From Vombatus ursinus (lineage: Eukaryota; Chordata; Mammalia; Diprotodontia; Vombatidae), in NCBI RefSeq assembly GCF_900497805.2, contig NW_020954576.1, positions 73,856,605 through 73,920,604 on the forward strand: a stretch of DNA of 64,000 bases, in the 5' to 3' direction. Both the position numbers and the translations under genes were made by a program. Numbering within the stretch: position 1 is the first letter of the stretch; each line of letters begins with the position of its first letter. Under the pieces are notes generated by a model. That model was not told the origin of the DNA, made no database searches, and was given only the letters and a program-made list of their open reading frames with translations. Of this stretch, positions 34,096-44,429 are shown one piece after another.

Positions 34096-34479
34096 CACGT
34101 GGGCATAACAATTGTGTGGATGGCTGAGGTGGAGTGAAGATATCAGCATCTTTGAGGAGGTTAATAAACTGAGAACCTAGAATATTTCAGGGGTTATTAA
34201 TTTGTGTTTGAAGCCCCTCAAATATTAGGGCAGGCGTTGGAATAGAGCAGAATAATCTCAGACATGTACTGAACTTTTTGAGAAAGGAGGGAGTATGACC
34301 TGGATGCAGATAGATAATTGTTTGGTTGAATCACAAAGGTGAGGTTGCAAAGGGATGGATCTGGAAGTGGTAGTGAGGAGAAAGGAATATGCCAGCTTCT
34401 CCAGGCCAGTGTGTGGGGAGCATGAAAGAAAGCAGCCAGTACTAAAGAGGATAGCTGGGGATATATATTGAGTATCCTC

Positions 34480-35330
34480 CAAAAATCCAATATATACCAG
34501 ATTTTTATGAATATAAGATAGAAAGCCCCTCCCCAACCCCAAACAAGTCACGTGTCATCTTTTCAAGCCCCATTGGGACTGGGAAAGATTGGCTGCATTG
34601 TGCTTTCATAGCTACATCATAAGCCACTGGCTAAGTAGGTGATAAAAGATGACTTACAAGGGGTGTGAGGCATTGCACTGCCTGTAAGCATTGCATTTCT
34701 TTTTTTAATTCCCCTTGCCTAAATTTGCATGTGACAGGAATGAATGAATTAGGGACTGAGAGCAGGAGATGCTGGAGGAGAGAGCCTGGACTTGTGGAAA
34801 TTGATCTTGAAGGAATCAGATAAAGGAAACTTTAATCCTGACATGAGGCAGTATGATAACAGAGTCAGTTGAAGAAAACCATCCCAGAATATAACATTCT
34901 CTTATGGTGACATCAGTAACAGAGGTAGATTTGGCACGAGAAACACAGTGGCTTTATTTGAAAAGAATGCTCTACTTCTGCACATATGTGAACCATAAAT
35001 CCAGATTTCTGTTACAGCCACTCACATTTCTTCATGTCAGCATCTGAACAGCAATCCCCAAATGTTCCAGCATCCTTTATAAATAATTTTTACTTTGGAA
35101 GCCTTCTCTAGACTGTTAATTTTTATTGAAATGATATTTTCTTAGTAATGTTCTCTTAGTGGGAAATTTCTAATTATTCTTGTGATGTTAGATCAGGTTC
35201 CAAACATATACCAGTAGTTTTATTTCAATAAATTTTACATATGCTATACAATGATTTATTGTGCCATGTATGAGTATCCTAAAAAGAACTTTAAAATAAT
35301 TTTAAACTGTGTTGTTTAAGGAACATACAG
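34480..35330. other. Non-coding stretch, no recognised element
   Basis: Nothing firmly assignable. It is AT-rich toward its right end. Confidence 0.45.
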
Positions 35331-35334
35331 CATT

Positions 35335-35450
35335 CTCTCTCTTTTTCTTTCTTTCTTTCTCTCTCTTTCACACACACATACACTCTCCCCCGTCCCTCTC
35401 CCATATATACATATATGTATATATACATATATATATATACAACCACTTTA
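35335..35450. repeat. Compound microsatellite: CTTT, CA and TA units
   Basis: Runs of ctttctttc, then cacacacaca, then atatatgtatatatac. Confidence 0.95.
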
Positions 35451-35482
35451 TAGTTTATATTTTAGATATGCTACATATATGT

Positions 35483-35860
35483 AAGAGGCAGCCATGGTAT
35501 AGTGGATAGAAAGCTGGTCTCAGGGCCAAGAAGGCCAGAGTTCAAGTCTACCTCTGACAACTGCTGACTATGTAACCTGCCTAGGCCAATCACTTAGCCT
35601 CTCAGTGCTCTAGGCTAATGAAATGGATTATACTCATATAGAAATGGATTCTGAAACCACAAATTAACATTATCTATGTTGTATTGTATTTTTATTCATT
35701 TTGTTTAACGTTTCCCAATTACATTTTGCACTTAGGCATTTACTGGCAGCTAGTTTGATACCTCTGATCTAGGCAACTCTTACATTACAGAGAAGATGCT
35801 AACCTACATTGGTAGAGGGAGTTCCTTTATCTAAGGTAATGAAATCACATGTCCACAACC
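35483..35860 (+). mobile_element. CORE-type marsupial SINE split by a hAT MITE
   Basis: The left part has 'ggcagccatggtatagtgga', 'agggccaagaaggccagagt' and 'agcctctcagtgctctaggc'. The right part resumes with 'aggcaactcttacattacag', 'aacctacattggtagaggga' and 'taatgaaatcacatgtcc'. The break is filled by a 151-bp insertion. Confidence 0.9.
35616..35766. mobile_element. hAT-type MITE (151 bp) with 8-bp target-site duplication
   Basis: CTCTAGGC (35,608-35,615) and ATCTAGGC (35,767-35,774) flank the insertion and fit the nTCTAGAn target preference of Charlie-like hATs with one difference between copies. The right end reads 'gtttgatacctctg', that is a CAGAGGTATCAAAC terminal repeat. The left terminal repeat is badly decayed. 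Internal landmarks are 'aaattaacattatctatg' and 'tttcccaattacattttgc'. Confidence 0.8.
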
Positions 35861-36334
35861 TATCACTTATATATTAAATAAATCTGTATATACCATGGGC
35901 CAAATCCCACGACCTTTGCATGCAGCCTCTGATAAGAGAGATAGATGATAAATATTGACTGTGTCCCCAACATGCATTATTAAGAGGCTTGGTTGTGCTG
36001 CATCATCATATCCTGATGCTGCTCTGAAATTACTTTGAAATTGGAAATTGCATTGAAATAAAAGATTTAACATTGAAAACAACCCAATCCTAAAAAGTTT
36101 AGTTCTTGCTTTTAAAAATTATAGATGTCTAATTTTTTAAATTGAATTTAATAGCAACTGAAAGATTATTGACAAGATATGGTGTACATACATAGAAAAT
36201 ATCTGACTAGTGACTAGCACCAAGAGATTTTTCCAGTGTTGTTCACATTGTCAGCCGAGAAAAACAGCTCTGTTGGAATAAAACATCACCCCTGAAATAG
36301 AATCATCCCCCTGGTAGGACAATGACAAAATCTT

Positions 36335-36620
36335 TCTTTTTAAAAAATAAATTTTATTTTCTTAATAAAGGAAAATCACCTTCTGTCCTGCTTCCCTTCC
36401 TTCCTCCCCCACCCCCCCAACACTGAAGAAGAAAGGGAAGCAAAAAAATTCCTGCATTGGCTGTATCAAAGGCTCAGTATGTACTCTGCATCTACCATCT
36501 CTTTGTCTCTGTCAGGATGTTTCATCATGAGTCCTCTGGAAGATTGTGGTTGGCCATTGCTTTGAATAGAGTTTCTACGTCTTTGAAGGTTTTTGACAAA
36601 CCTCTTCACTGAACAAAACC
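36335..36620 (-). mobile_element. L1 3' UTR fragment, antisense
   Basis: 'aaaataaattttattttctt', then a C-rich stretch, 'tttcatcatgagtcctctgg' and 'aagattgtggttggccattg' with 'tagagtttctacgtcttt' follow the old marsupial L1 3' UTR in antisense. Confidence 0.55.
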
Positions 36621-36679
36621 CTAAAGAAAAAAATAGTTTTTGTGTTTCCTTTCTCATTCTTCCTATCCTTTCTCATCCT

Positions 36680-36735
36680 CATAGCCACATCCTTCCTTCT
36701 TTCCTTCTTTTCTTCCTTCTTTCTTTCTCTCTTTA
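36680..36735. repeat. (CTTT/CTTC)n microsatellite
   Basis: Pyrimidine tetranucleotide repeat. Confidence 0.9.
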
Positions 36736-36921
36736 AGAGTCATGAAGTGCATGGTCCATTTAAATTTGTTAATATTTATTTTCTACAAATAGAACATCAA
36801 ACTATGCTTTTTTGAAATTCATGCACACACTAGAGCCATAGTTGCCTAGAGACTTTTCTGATGCCAATTGCAGGAGTGGAAAAGAACCCACAGGCAGGCT
36901 TGGCCCCATATATCATATATT

Positions 36922-37168
36922 AGGTGCCACAATGGATAGAACACTGGGCCTGGAGTCAGGAAGACTCATCTTCCTGAGTTCAAATGTGGCCTTAGACACT
37001 TACTAGCTGTGTGATCCTGGGCAAATCACTTAACCTAACTGTGTTTGCCTCCATTTCCTTATCTGTAAAATGAGCTGGAGAAGGAAATGGCAAACCGCTC
37101 TAATATCTTTGCCAAGAAAGCCCCAAATGGGGTCACAGAGAGTCGGATATGCCTGAAACAACCAAACA
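36922..37168 (+). mobile_element. MAR1-type SINE with RTE-like tail, full length
   Basis: 'ggtgccacaatggatagaac', 'ggcctggagtcaggaagact', 'acacttactagctgtgtgat', 'aaaatgagctggagaaggaa', 'atctttgccaagaaagcccc' and 'ggggtcacagagagtcgg'. The copy is one of the best preserved repeats here. Confidence 0.93.
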
Positions 37169-37394
37169 TGTGAGTGAATCCCCAACTGCTCACTGGTAGC
37201 TTTAAAACCTATACTTTAGAGAGGCTCTAAGGGACAACTAACTTGTTGGCATTAAAAGAACCTTAAACTTTTATGGCATTTCAAAGAACAACATTTTCAA
37301 AGGCCTGCTAGGACTCTGAGTTCTCATATCTCTGTGGTGGGGATACTACTCCTTAGATCCAAGCCAAGAAAGTGGTGCTGTACAGATAAAGTCT

Positions 37395-37665
37395 ACAGCT
37401 GGTAGCACAGTAGATAGATTGCCAGGTTTGGAATCAGAAAGACCCGAGTTCAAATTGAGCCCCAGACACTTAGATGTGTGAAACTGGATAAGTTACTTAC
37501 CCTCTCTCTGCTTCAGTTTCCTCAACTGTAAAAATGGGGATAATAACATCTACCTCCCAAGGTTGTTGTGAGGATCAAATGAGATAGTATGTGTAAAAAG
37601 CACTTAGCACAGTGCCTGGCACATAGTAGGTACTATGTAAATATTTATTCCCTTTCCCCCTATCA
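37395..37665 (+). mobile_element. MIR-like SINE with L2-type tail, full length
   Basis: 'gtagcacagtagatagattg', 'tcagaaagacccgagttcaa', 'ctgcttcagtttcctcaact', 'aggttgttgtgaggatcaaa' and 'cagtgcctggcacatagtag'. This is the sense version of the family seen antisense at 10.8 and 14.65 kb. Confidence 0.9.
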
Positions 37666-37944
37666 GTAGGAATGTAGGTTAATGGGACTGATATTTTAAC
37701 AAACATACCAGAATATATACATGAAAAAAACCATGCTGTCTCCTTCAAAGTAGTCAACTTGGGAGATAAAAGGCTTGTTCCAAAAAGGAGGCCTTTACCT
37801 CACAAAAAAAAAAGAAACCTCTGGAACCCCTCTTACGGTATTGCCTTCAGAGCGAAGTAGTCACATCTCAGTTTTGTTTTATCTTTTGTTACTCTTAACC
37901 AAATGCCCTGTTACCCAACCTGACCTTATTCATCAAACTTAAGC

Positions 37945-38205
37945 CCACTCATAGGATCATCCTGTAGACAGACAGCTAGAAGGGACCTTAGAGGTCTTTT
38001 AATATAGCCTTCCCAAGCCCCCTTCCCCATTCGTGCTGCCTCCACTTTACACATGAGGAAACTGAGGACCAGAGAGGTAAGTGACTTGGTCAAGGTCACA
38101 TAGGGAGTAACTTCCAAAGACAGAATTCAAACTCAGATATATTGACTCTAAGTTCAGCATTCCAAGGTCAGTGCCCCCTCCCACTGCACCACACTACCTA
38201 TGACT
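37945..38205 (-). mobile_element. MIR/THER-1 SINE, antisense
   Basis: 'cataggatcatcctgtagac', 'gctagaagggaccttagagg', 'gaggaaactgaggaccagag', 'gtgacttggtcaaggtcac' and 'ccactgcaccacactac'. Confidence 0.9.
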
Positions 38206-38457
38206 TTCTAGATTTTTCCCAAAATCAAATTCATACTCAAAAGATGAAGCTTTGCCAGGATTAAGAGTTTTCAAAAGAAAATGCCACAGGTGCTGAAGAC
38301 AATTCAGAAGAAGAACCTCTAAAATATCCTGAACATCATTGGAAGTGAACAGCCTCCCACCATGAGGGCTTTGAAGAAGACAGTCCTTATTTTGATGAAT
38401 GTATTCCCATTCTGGTATGTGTGTTCAAATAACAGCCCCATTACTTGAGAGTAACTC

Positions 38458-38515
38458 CATCTATCCATCCATCTATACACCCATACACATATGTATATGT
38501 GTGTTTGTACTTCAT
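38458..38515. repeat. ATCC/TATG microsatellite
   Basis: 'ctatccatccatctata' then TATG units. Confidence 0.85.
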
Positions 38516-38639
38516 TAGCAAGTGGCCTTTACTAGTTCAATAAAACTTACTTGATTTGAATCCTAAGGTATATCTTCCTCACTTTAGAGATATGGGGACT
38601 TAAAGTCCTAACAGCACTCAGGTAACAGAGTTTTGCAAA

Positions 38640-38745
38640 ATGCACTCAGTCTATTCTCTTCATTTTGTAGCTGGAGAAACAGGGAGTTTAAATGACTTGC
38701 CCAAGGTTGAACATCCAAGACTGAGCCCAGCTCTCTTGAGAGATA
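38640..38745 (-). mobile_element. MIR fragment, antisense
   Basis: 'ggagaaacagggagtttaaa', 'tgacttgcccaaggttg' and 'agactgagcccagctctctt'. Confidence 0.7.
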
Positions 38746-38799
38746 GATGGACAGTCTGTCTTAGTGGCATAATCCACAAATCCATTGCACTGTCCTGCT

Positions 38800-38935
38800 T
38801 CATGCTGAGGATACAGATAGAAGCAACAAGACAGGTCCTACCCTAGCAGAGCTCCATTACATTTTAATGGCACGCTAATGGAAGACAGTAAATATAGTGG
38901 GTCCAGAAAGTGGGGGGGTAGTGAGGAGGGACAAG
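38800..38935 (-). mobile_element. L2 3' region fragment, antisense
   Basis: 'gctgaggatacagatagaag', 'acaggtcctaccctagcaga' and 'gctccattacattttaatgg' correspond to the antisense L2 terminus. Confidence 0.6.
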
Positions 38936-39329
38936 AAAGTGATGAGAAGCAGTCCTGAAACTCCAAATTCAGGCCTCTTTTTTTTTTTGCTACAATGTCT
39001 CTTTATTTGTATTACTGCTTGTAAGTGTGTATATACATATATGTACACATACTAACTGTTAAAGTTACCTAATAGTGTCATCTTTTCTTTTTAATGTAGT
39101 CACCTGGATTTTCAATCACATTTGAGATCACAGTTATACTCTGACTTTACTCCTCAAAATCTACACTTACCTGCTGGTAAACTCACTACAGAGTAGCTCT
39201 CTTACAGCAAATCTCTGCTCTGATGATTATGTGAGATTTTGGATCTGTCAGTTTGCTCGTTACGTGCTCAGATATGCTTTTTTATTCACTTTCTTTTTAA
39301 AGTCTATGGCTTTGGAAGATGAGAGGTTT

Positions 39330-40905
39330 TCTCTTAGTCTGTACATCTCTTCCCGGCCTTTAGGCACTCCCAGAAACAGCTGTCTACACTTGCTGCTTCT
39401 ACTCCCTCTCTCTCACTCCTCAGCCCTTTGCAGTCTGGCTTCTGACCTCATCAGTTCTCTCAATTGTCACTAGTGATCTCTTCATTTCCAAATCTCATGA
39501 CCATTTATCATTCCTCATCCTTCTCAAACCCTCTGCTCTATCTGACATTGTCAACCTCCTTATCCTCTCTAGACTTTTGTGACACTGCTCTATCTTGGTT
39601 CTCCTACCTGTCTAACTGCTGCTTCTCCTTTCTCTTCTTTGTCAGTTTGTCATCCAGATCATGACTCCTAACTGGGGGTGTTGCCCAAGGTTTTGCCCTA
39701 AGTCCCCTCCCCCCCCTCATCTATACATTCTACCCCTGAGCTTCTACCCCATACCACCAGTTTCCTAAGGGATATTTCAAACTGGATGTCCCAGAAACAT
39801 CTCAGACTCCACATGTCCAAAACAGAATTCATTTCCCACCCTCCACCCGACCTGTTTCCCACACTTGCTTATTTCCGTCACAGGCACCACTATTCTTCCA
39901 GTCTCTTGGGTGCATAACTGTAGTGTTATCCTCACCTCCTTACTGTCCAATCAGTTGCCACATCTTCCTTTCTACCTCTGTAGCATCTCTCTCTCCTTAC
40001 ACAGCTACCTCCTAAGTCCAGGCCCTAATCACCTCTCCCCTGCATTATTGCAGCAGCCTGGTCACTGGTCTCTCTGCCTCAAGTTCATCCTCCACACTGC
40101 TCCCAAAGTGTTTTTCTTAAGAACACATCTGACTGCATCACTCCCATAGTCAGGCAACTCAAGTGGCTTCCTATTGGCTCTAAAATCAAATATAAACTCC
40201 TCTATTTAACTCTTAAAACCTATCCTAACCTTCCCCTAATCTCTCATTCCTGACTTTTCTCCCAACATTGCAATCCAGCCAAACTGGCCTTCCCTCTGAC
40301 TCACATACCACCTCTATTTCTTGTCTTCATGCTTCTGTGTTGGCTGTCCCTCACATCTGGAGTGTACTCTCCTCTCATCTTCATCTCGGAAATCTCCTCT
40401 CTTCTTTACAGATGCAACTTATCCTGCAGATGCCCTCTGTTCAAACTTCAGATACTTTGGATAGAACAATTTTACATGTATATTTGTGTCCTCTTTATGT
40501 CTATCATGTGTATACGTGTGTGTGTGTGTGTTTGTACACACACACACACTAAATGAAATAATCTCTATTTGCAAGGAAGGGCATACAATCTGATGGGTGA
40601 GACAAGGATAGAGACATATATGTATCGATATATCTATAGAGATATCCAGATCTTAATAGATATCTATCTATAGATATCTGTAGAGATGCCTATATCTTTA
40701 TAGATATCTATAGGGATATGGATATCTCTATAGATATATAGCTATCTCATATGAATATATCTACATCCTTATTGTCTCCCCCATCATATTACAAGCTCCT
40801 TTCTTACAAACACAGATTGTTTCATTTAGTGTATTTGTCTCCCCACGCTATAGCACAGTACCTGGCACATAGTGAAGGCTAAATAAACACTTGTTGATTA
40901 ATCAG
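39330..40905 (+). mobile_element. L2 LINE, RT scrap and 3' UTR, sense, with an internal microsatellite
   Basis: 'gacattgtcaacctccttat' and 'ttgtgacactgctctatctt' decode, out of frame, to the L2 RT region before the GVPQG block. 'catctcagactccacatgtc' and 'aactgtagtgttatcctcac' give the region after it, and 'ttattgcagcagcctggtca' corresponds to the DYCNSLL-like part. 'cttccctctgactcac' and 'tctggagtgtactctcct' belong to the 3' UTR. The true terminus, 'agcacagtacctggcacata' with 'taaataaacacttgttg', is at about 40,850-40,905. Internal stretches are missing, and the interval 40,500-40,765 is a microsatellite. Three Leu/Ser-rich open frames (39,231-40,552) are shadows of this repeat. Confidence 0.85.
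40510..40765. repeat. TG repeat followed by a GATATCTATA-type array
   Basis: A (tg)n/(ca)n pair at about 40,513-40,548, then about 130 bp of imperfect 'atagatatctatag' units at about 40,620-40,750. The array is rich in short inverted repeats because the unit is nearly palindromic. Confidence 0.9.
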
Positions 40906-40939
40906 CTATTAAGTACAGCCTTAAATACTAGACTGCTGC

Positions 40940-41135
40940 ACAGTTATAATAACAACAGCTCACATTTACTCAAAGCTTTAATGTCCTCATAACAACCCTG
41001 GCAGGTGGTTAGCAAAAGCATTGTTTTTTTCTCCTTTAGAGATGAAGAAACTGAGGTTGGGGGTAAAGCAGAGAGATGGCCAGGTTCACTTCACAGTTAG
41101 CACATTTCACTTGATTCTGCGACTCCAAGGCTGCT
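40940..41135 (-). mobile_element. MIR-like SINE with L2-type tail, antisense
   Basis: 'gctcacatttactcaaagct', 'cctcataacaaccctgg' and 'gatgaagaaactgaggttgg'. Confidence 0.75.
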
Positions 41136-41392
41136 GCTTTAACCTGCACCGTGACTTAGCCTCAGTCCTGCTATTGTCTCCCCCCTGGGCTCCTGGGTTC
41201 TCCTTTGGGAGACGCATGGACTACAACTCTATGTCTAACAGGGTTCACAGGAAGGCCTGGCGAACCCTGTTTGTCACATTGGCTGTAGATTGACAGCATG
41301 TTTTTTTCTACTGCCCAAAGTTATAAATGGTCGGAATTAAGTCATCAGGACATCAGAGTTTTTTGGGTTTTTTCTTTTTTTTCTCTCTTTCT

Positions 41393-41492
41393 NNNNNNNN
41401 NNNNNNNNNNNNNNNNNNNNNNNNNNNNNNNNNNNNNNNNNNNNNNNNNNNNNNNNNNNNNNNNNNNNNNNNNNNNNNNNNNNNNNNNNNNN
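41393..41492. other. Assembly gap (100 N)
   Basis: Exactly 100 N, the usual placeholder for a gap of unknown length. The left edge is a T/C-rich run ('ttttttctctctttct'), so a pyrimidine microsatellite is the likely cause. The open frames drawn through the N run are artefacts. Confidence 0.99.
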
Positions 41493-43100
41493 TGCAGCCT
41501 GTCTTGTGGGGGCTAGATTCCAGAGAGGCAGCCTGGGCGTGTATATGCCAGTACAACCAGGATTTCAACAATGTCAGTAATCTTTGCTCATCATACCAAA
41601 AAAGCAATGTGTCAATGTACTCCTGAAGATTCATTAACATACAGACTCTCTGGGCTTGCTCACAAAGCAGGATTTGGGATGTGCTGGTTTCTCAGCTTGT
41701 CTGGCTACCTCTGACTGAAAAGAACAACTAAAAAAAAAACACAACAACAACAAGAAAAGTGCTCTCTTCCTCTCCCATGGCAAGAAAACATTGAAGATGA
41801 TTTCTAAGAGAGTGTAATGAATTGATGTTTAAAGCAATCACCCTTTGGAGAGACAGTCTGTCTTCCATCCCCTTTGTTTTTCTAACCTAGTTTTAAATCA
41901 CTGCTGGGTGAATAAATCACCGTGCAGCCTACTTATGAACGATCCCGTCCTAAATTACTTCTTGTCCTTCTTTTAAGAGACCTTAAATCGGTTACAATGT
42001 TTATATGTACACGTATGTAAATGCCTATATATGCGTCTATATGGATAGCTAGATATAGATATTTGTTTGCTCTCTCTTTCTTCCCTGCTCTCCTTCTCTC
42101 TCTCCATCTCTCTTTCAGTGGGGGATGGAGGGGAGAAGTAACGTACAAGCAGATGTGCTGTTAGATCTACAGGCTTCTGCCAACCATATGGCATCTTAAA
42201 GAAAGATGGTTGGAGCGTCTGGATTCGCAAAGAGTCGGGATGGAAAGCCATGTGTCGTGTTGGTACAGGCAGTTGTTTTAGCTCTCTCTAAAAGGCTTCA
42301 GGAGATGTGTAATGGAACAAATGGTACTGCAAGCCTCGGAACAGCCTTCCCGCTGCTGGAGAGGCAATTGGCCCTCAGGCGGGTACTGCTTCTTTCTCCC
42401 CCTATTATCATGTATTCTTTTTTCTAATGTACTGGAAACTTGGAGACTTGACTCTGAACTTTTTAACTAACAATTAAGTTTCTGGCTTCCCCTAACTCGC
42501 TGCACCCATATTCTGTCTCCTTTCGTTTATTAATTAAAATGAACAAATCCTCTGTGCTTGACGCTGGCACGTGTGCCCAGTCTACCAATTTGCTGACTTG
42601 AAGTCCTATTCTCTGAATCACTGTGTCACAATTGTGGCTGCTGACCAGGCTTTGGGGGTACATGTTTGCTCCCATGTTTCATTCCCCCAAACCACAGCAT
42701 GATCAGATGGCTTGAGTTCCTTAATATGTTAGCCCAGGATTCAAAAACAGTTGCACTGATCATCACCACATATGTGGTGAAAGTTGTCTCTTTGCTCACG
42801 TTAGAGTAAATGCCCCATCAGACTTCACATGCAGAGATTGTGTGGACTGGGAACAAGATTAGTTCCTGTCCATGAGACCCATAAAAGATGCTGTCTGCAG
42901 GATGACCCTGCTTGTCATAGCCCTGTCTGCAGCTGAATATCAACCTCGAAATAGTGCTCATTAGTAAAGGAAAAGGATCTCAGAGAGGCTATCACTTCTT
43001 ATCCATGCTGTTTGTTTTAGAAGCTATAAATTGGATGTTTGAGTTCTTGTGCAGAGTTTAGCATTCTGATTACTTGCAAAAAAAAAATTGCACTGAAGAC
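41493..43100. other. Unique non-coding stretch with candidate conserved block
   Basis: Apart from a TATG-rich tract (about 41,995-42,065) and a short CT tract (42,070-42,120), no repeat is recognised. The interval 42,140-42,710 has high complexity and contains CACGTG (42,568-42,573) and the palindrome CACAATTGTG (42,627-42,636). Conservation is a guess from texture. Open frames of about 70 codons have no recognisable domain. Confidence 0.45.
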
Positions 43101-43199
43101 TTAGAATAACAGAACCACATAACCTTGGAGCCAGAGATTTGGAATCCAGTGATATTGCAACCCCAACATCACACCTCCACCCATATCCCAATGGGAAAA

Positions 43200-44385
43200 A
43201 TAGATAGATTTTTAAATCTCAAAATATTATTTATCAGTGACACACCAATCAGATGTCACTTGCCATCAGTAAGGTTTTTAGGTTCAAGTCTCTTGTTTTA
43301 AATGGGTAAAGGGGGAAGGAGCTGTGAGGCTTCTCAAACTGACTGGAGGTTGAAATGATTCTAATACCTTTATTTTCTTGGCCAAACACCATGTGCATCT
43401 CAGCTGCATTTGTAGGCAATTTTAAGAGATCTTCCAAAGTTATTTCTTTGTTTTATAACAATTTCAAGGTGATTGTCCATGAAAAATATACCTTTTGATC
43501 AGTGAAAAGCTGACACTGATTTCCTCCACACTGTAGATGACTGGATCTGAGGTACTCGATAGACTTTGAGTTGTAGTTTCAGAATAGCAAAATGATCAGT
43601 TGATTTGCTCATTTTGGTCAAAGAAATAATTATATTTCAAGGAACAAAATTACCCACAACCGCTTGGTTGACCAAACTAATCCAGAATAGGCAGTCTAGC
43701 CATTTGTTATATGTACAAATTATATCTCCCAAGACCATTAAGAACCTGACCTAAGTTAATACTGGCAGGGTGTAGATCATCTTGTACTATGAATCTCAGT
43801 CCTTTGGGACCCAAGCTATGGCCACCACCTAATTTCACACAGGTAGCTGTCCCAAAATGATACGGTCTCTGGGCACTGAGGTCAGTAATGAATTGCTAAC
43901 ATGCAGATGAAAAAAGTCAATGTCCCTGTGGCAGTCCTCAGAGCTATCCACCCACCTTGTGAATCAGCTGCCATCTCCTAAAGGAATCAGGGAACTTACA
44001 GTATATATCACTTCCTGAAAACCCCCTTTTGGCAGTGCAAAAGCATCTTGAGTTTTTGCTTTGTAAATGACACCATTCGTTAATCTGCAAAGGTTGCCCA
44101 GTGCAGACTAATGAAACCTGGTAACTATACAACCCAGCTCCACTCCTGGGTGATGGCACAGAGTCTAGAAACCCAAATTCAGGTTTCATGTCCAACTCAT
44201 GCTTAAGATCACAGCATTTTAATGCACTTGTTGCTCAGGCACATTCTTTTTGTCATCTTAACAAAGGTCAGTTCAGTTTAGAGACTTTACTATAGCTTTC
44301 TTTCAGACATAGAAGGTTTCTTTTCTGTAGGGCAACCTTGTCATTTAAAAGCTTAAAATAGTGTCATTTTATTCTTGTGAATTCT
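43200..44385. other. Unique non-coding stretch
   Basis: A weak MIR-like scrap may lie at about 43,105-43,180 just before it. Nothing else is recognised. The 83-codon antisense frame at 43,944-44,195 has no motif I know. Confidence 0.45.
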
Positions 44386-44389
44386 TTAT

Positions 44390-44425
44390 GGGGGGGTGTG
44401 TGTGTGTGTGTGCATGTGTGTGCAA
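44390..44425. repeat. (TG)n microsatellite
   Basis: A G run followed by TG dinucleotides with few interruptions. Confidence 0.95.
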
Positions 44426-44429
44426 ATTT

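Larger units (their letters stand above)
31540..34475 (-). mobile_element. Long antisense L2 LINE (3' end through reverse transcriptase to endonuclease region)
   Basis: The plus strand begins with two L2 termini ('agtaagcattaattaagccc' and 'caacaagcatttattaagta') and continues through 'aaggctttaaatgccagtca', 'gggacatccatgtggacgtg', 'tttgggagtcatctgtggag', 'gacagagcattgggagatgc', 'caatgtcaaaagccacagaa' and 'gagatataggacaataac', which is L2 ORF2 in antisense order. Beyond 33,220 it follows the more 5' coding part, where antisense frames at 33,202-33,489, 33,677-33,925 and 34,218-34,551 are remnants. The total span of nearly 3 kb is long for L2 in mammals. A MIR sits at about 33,055-33,222 and a hAT-like piece at about 33,967-34,095. 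Confidence 0.8.

Noticed and set aside
33202-34551. Several antisense frames of 82-97 codons
   Set aside because: They are remnants or shadows of L2 ORF2, not host genes.
40510-40765. CRISPR-like or satellite array
   Set aside because: The units are contiguous and nearly palindromic without spacers; it is a microsatellite.
41298-41640. Open frames of 72-99 codons across the N run
   Set aside because: The reading through 100 N is artificial.
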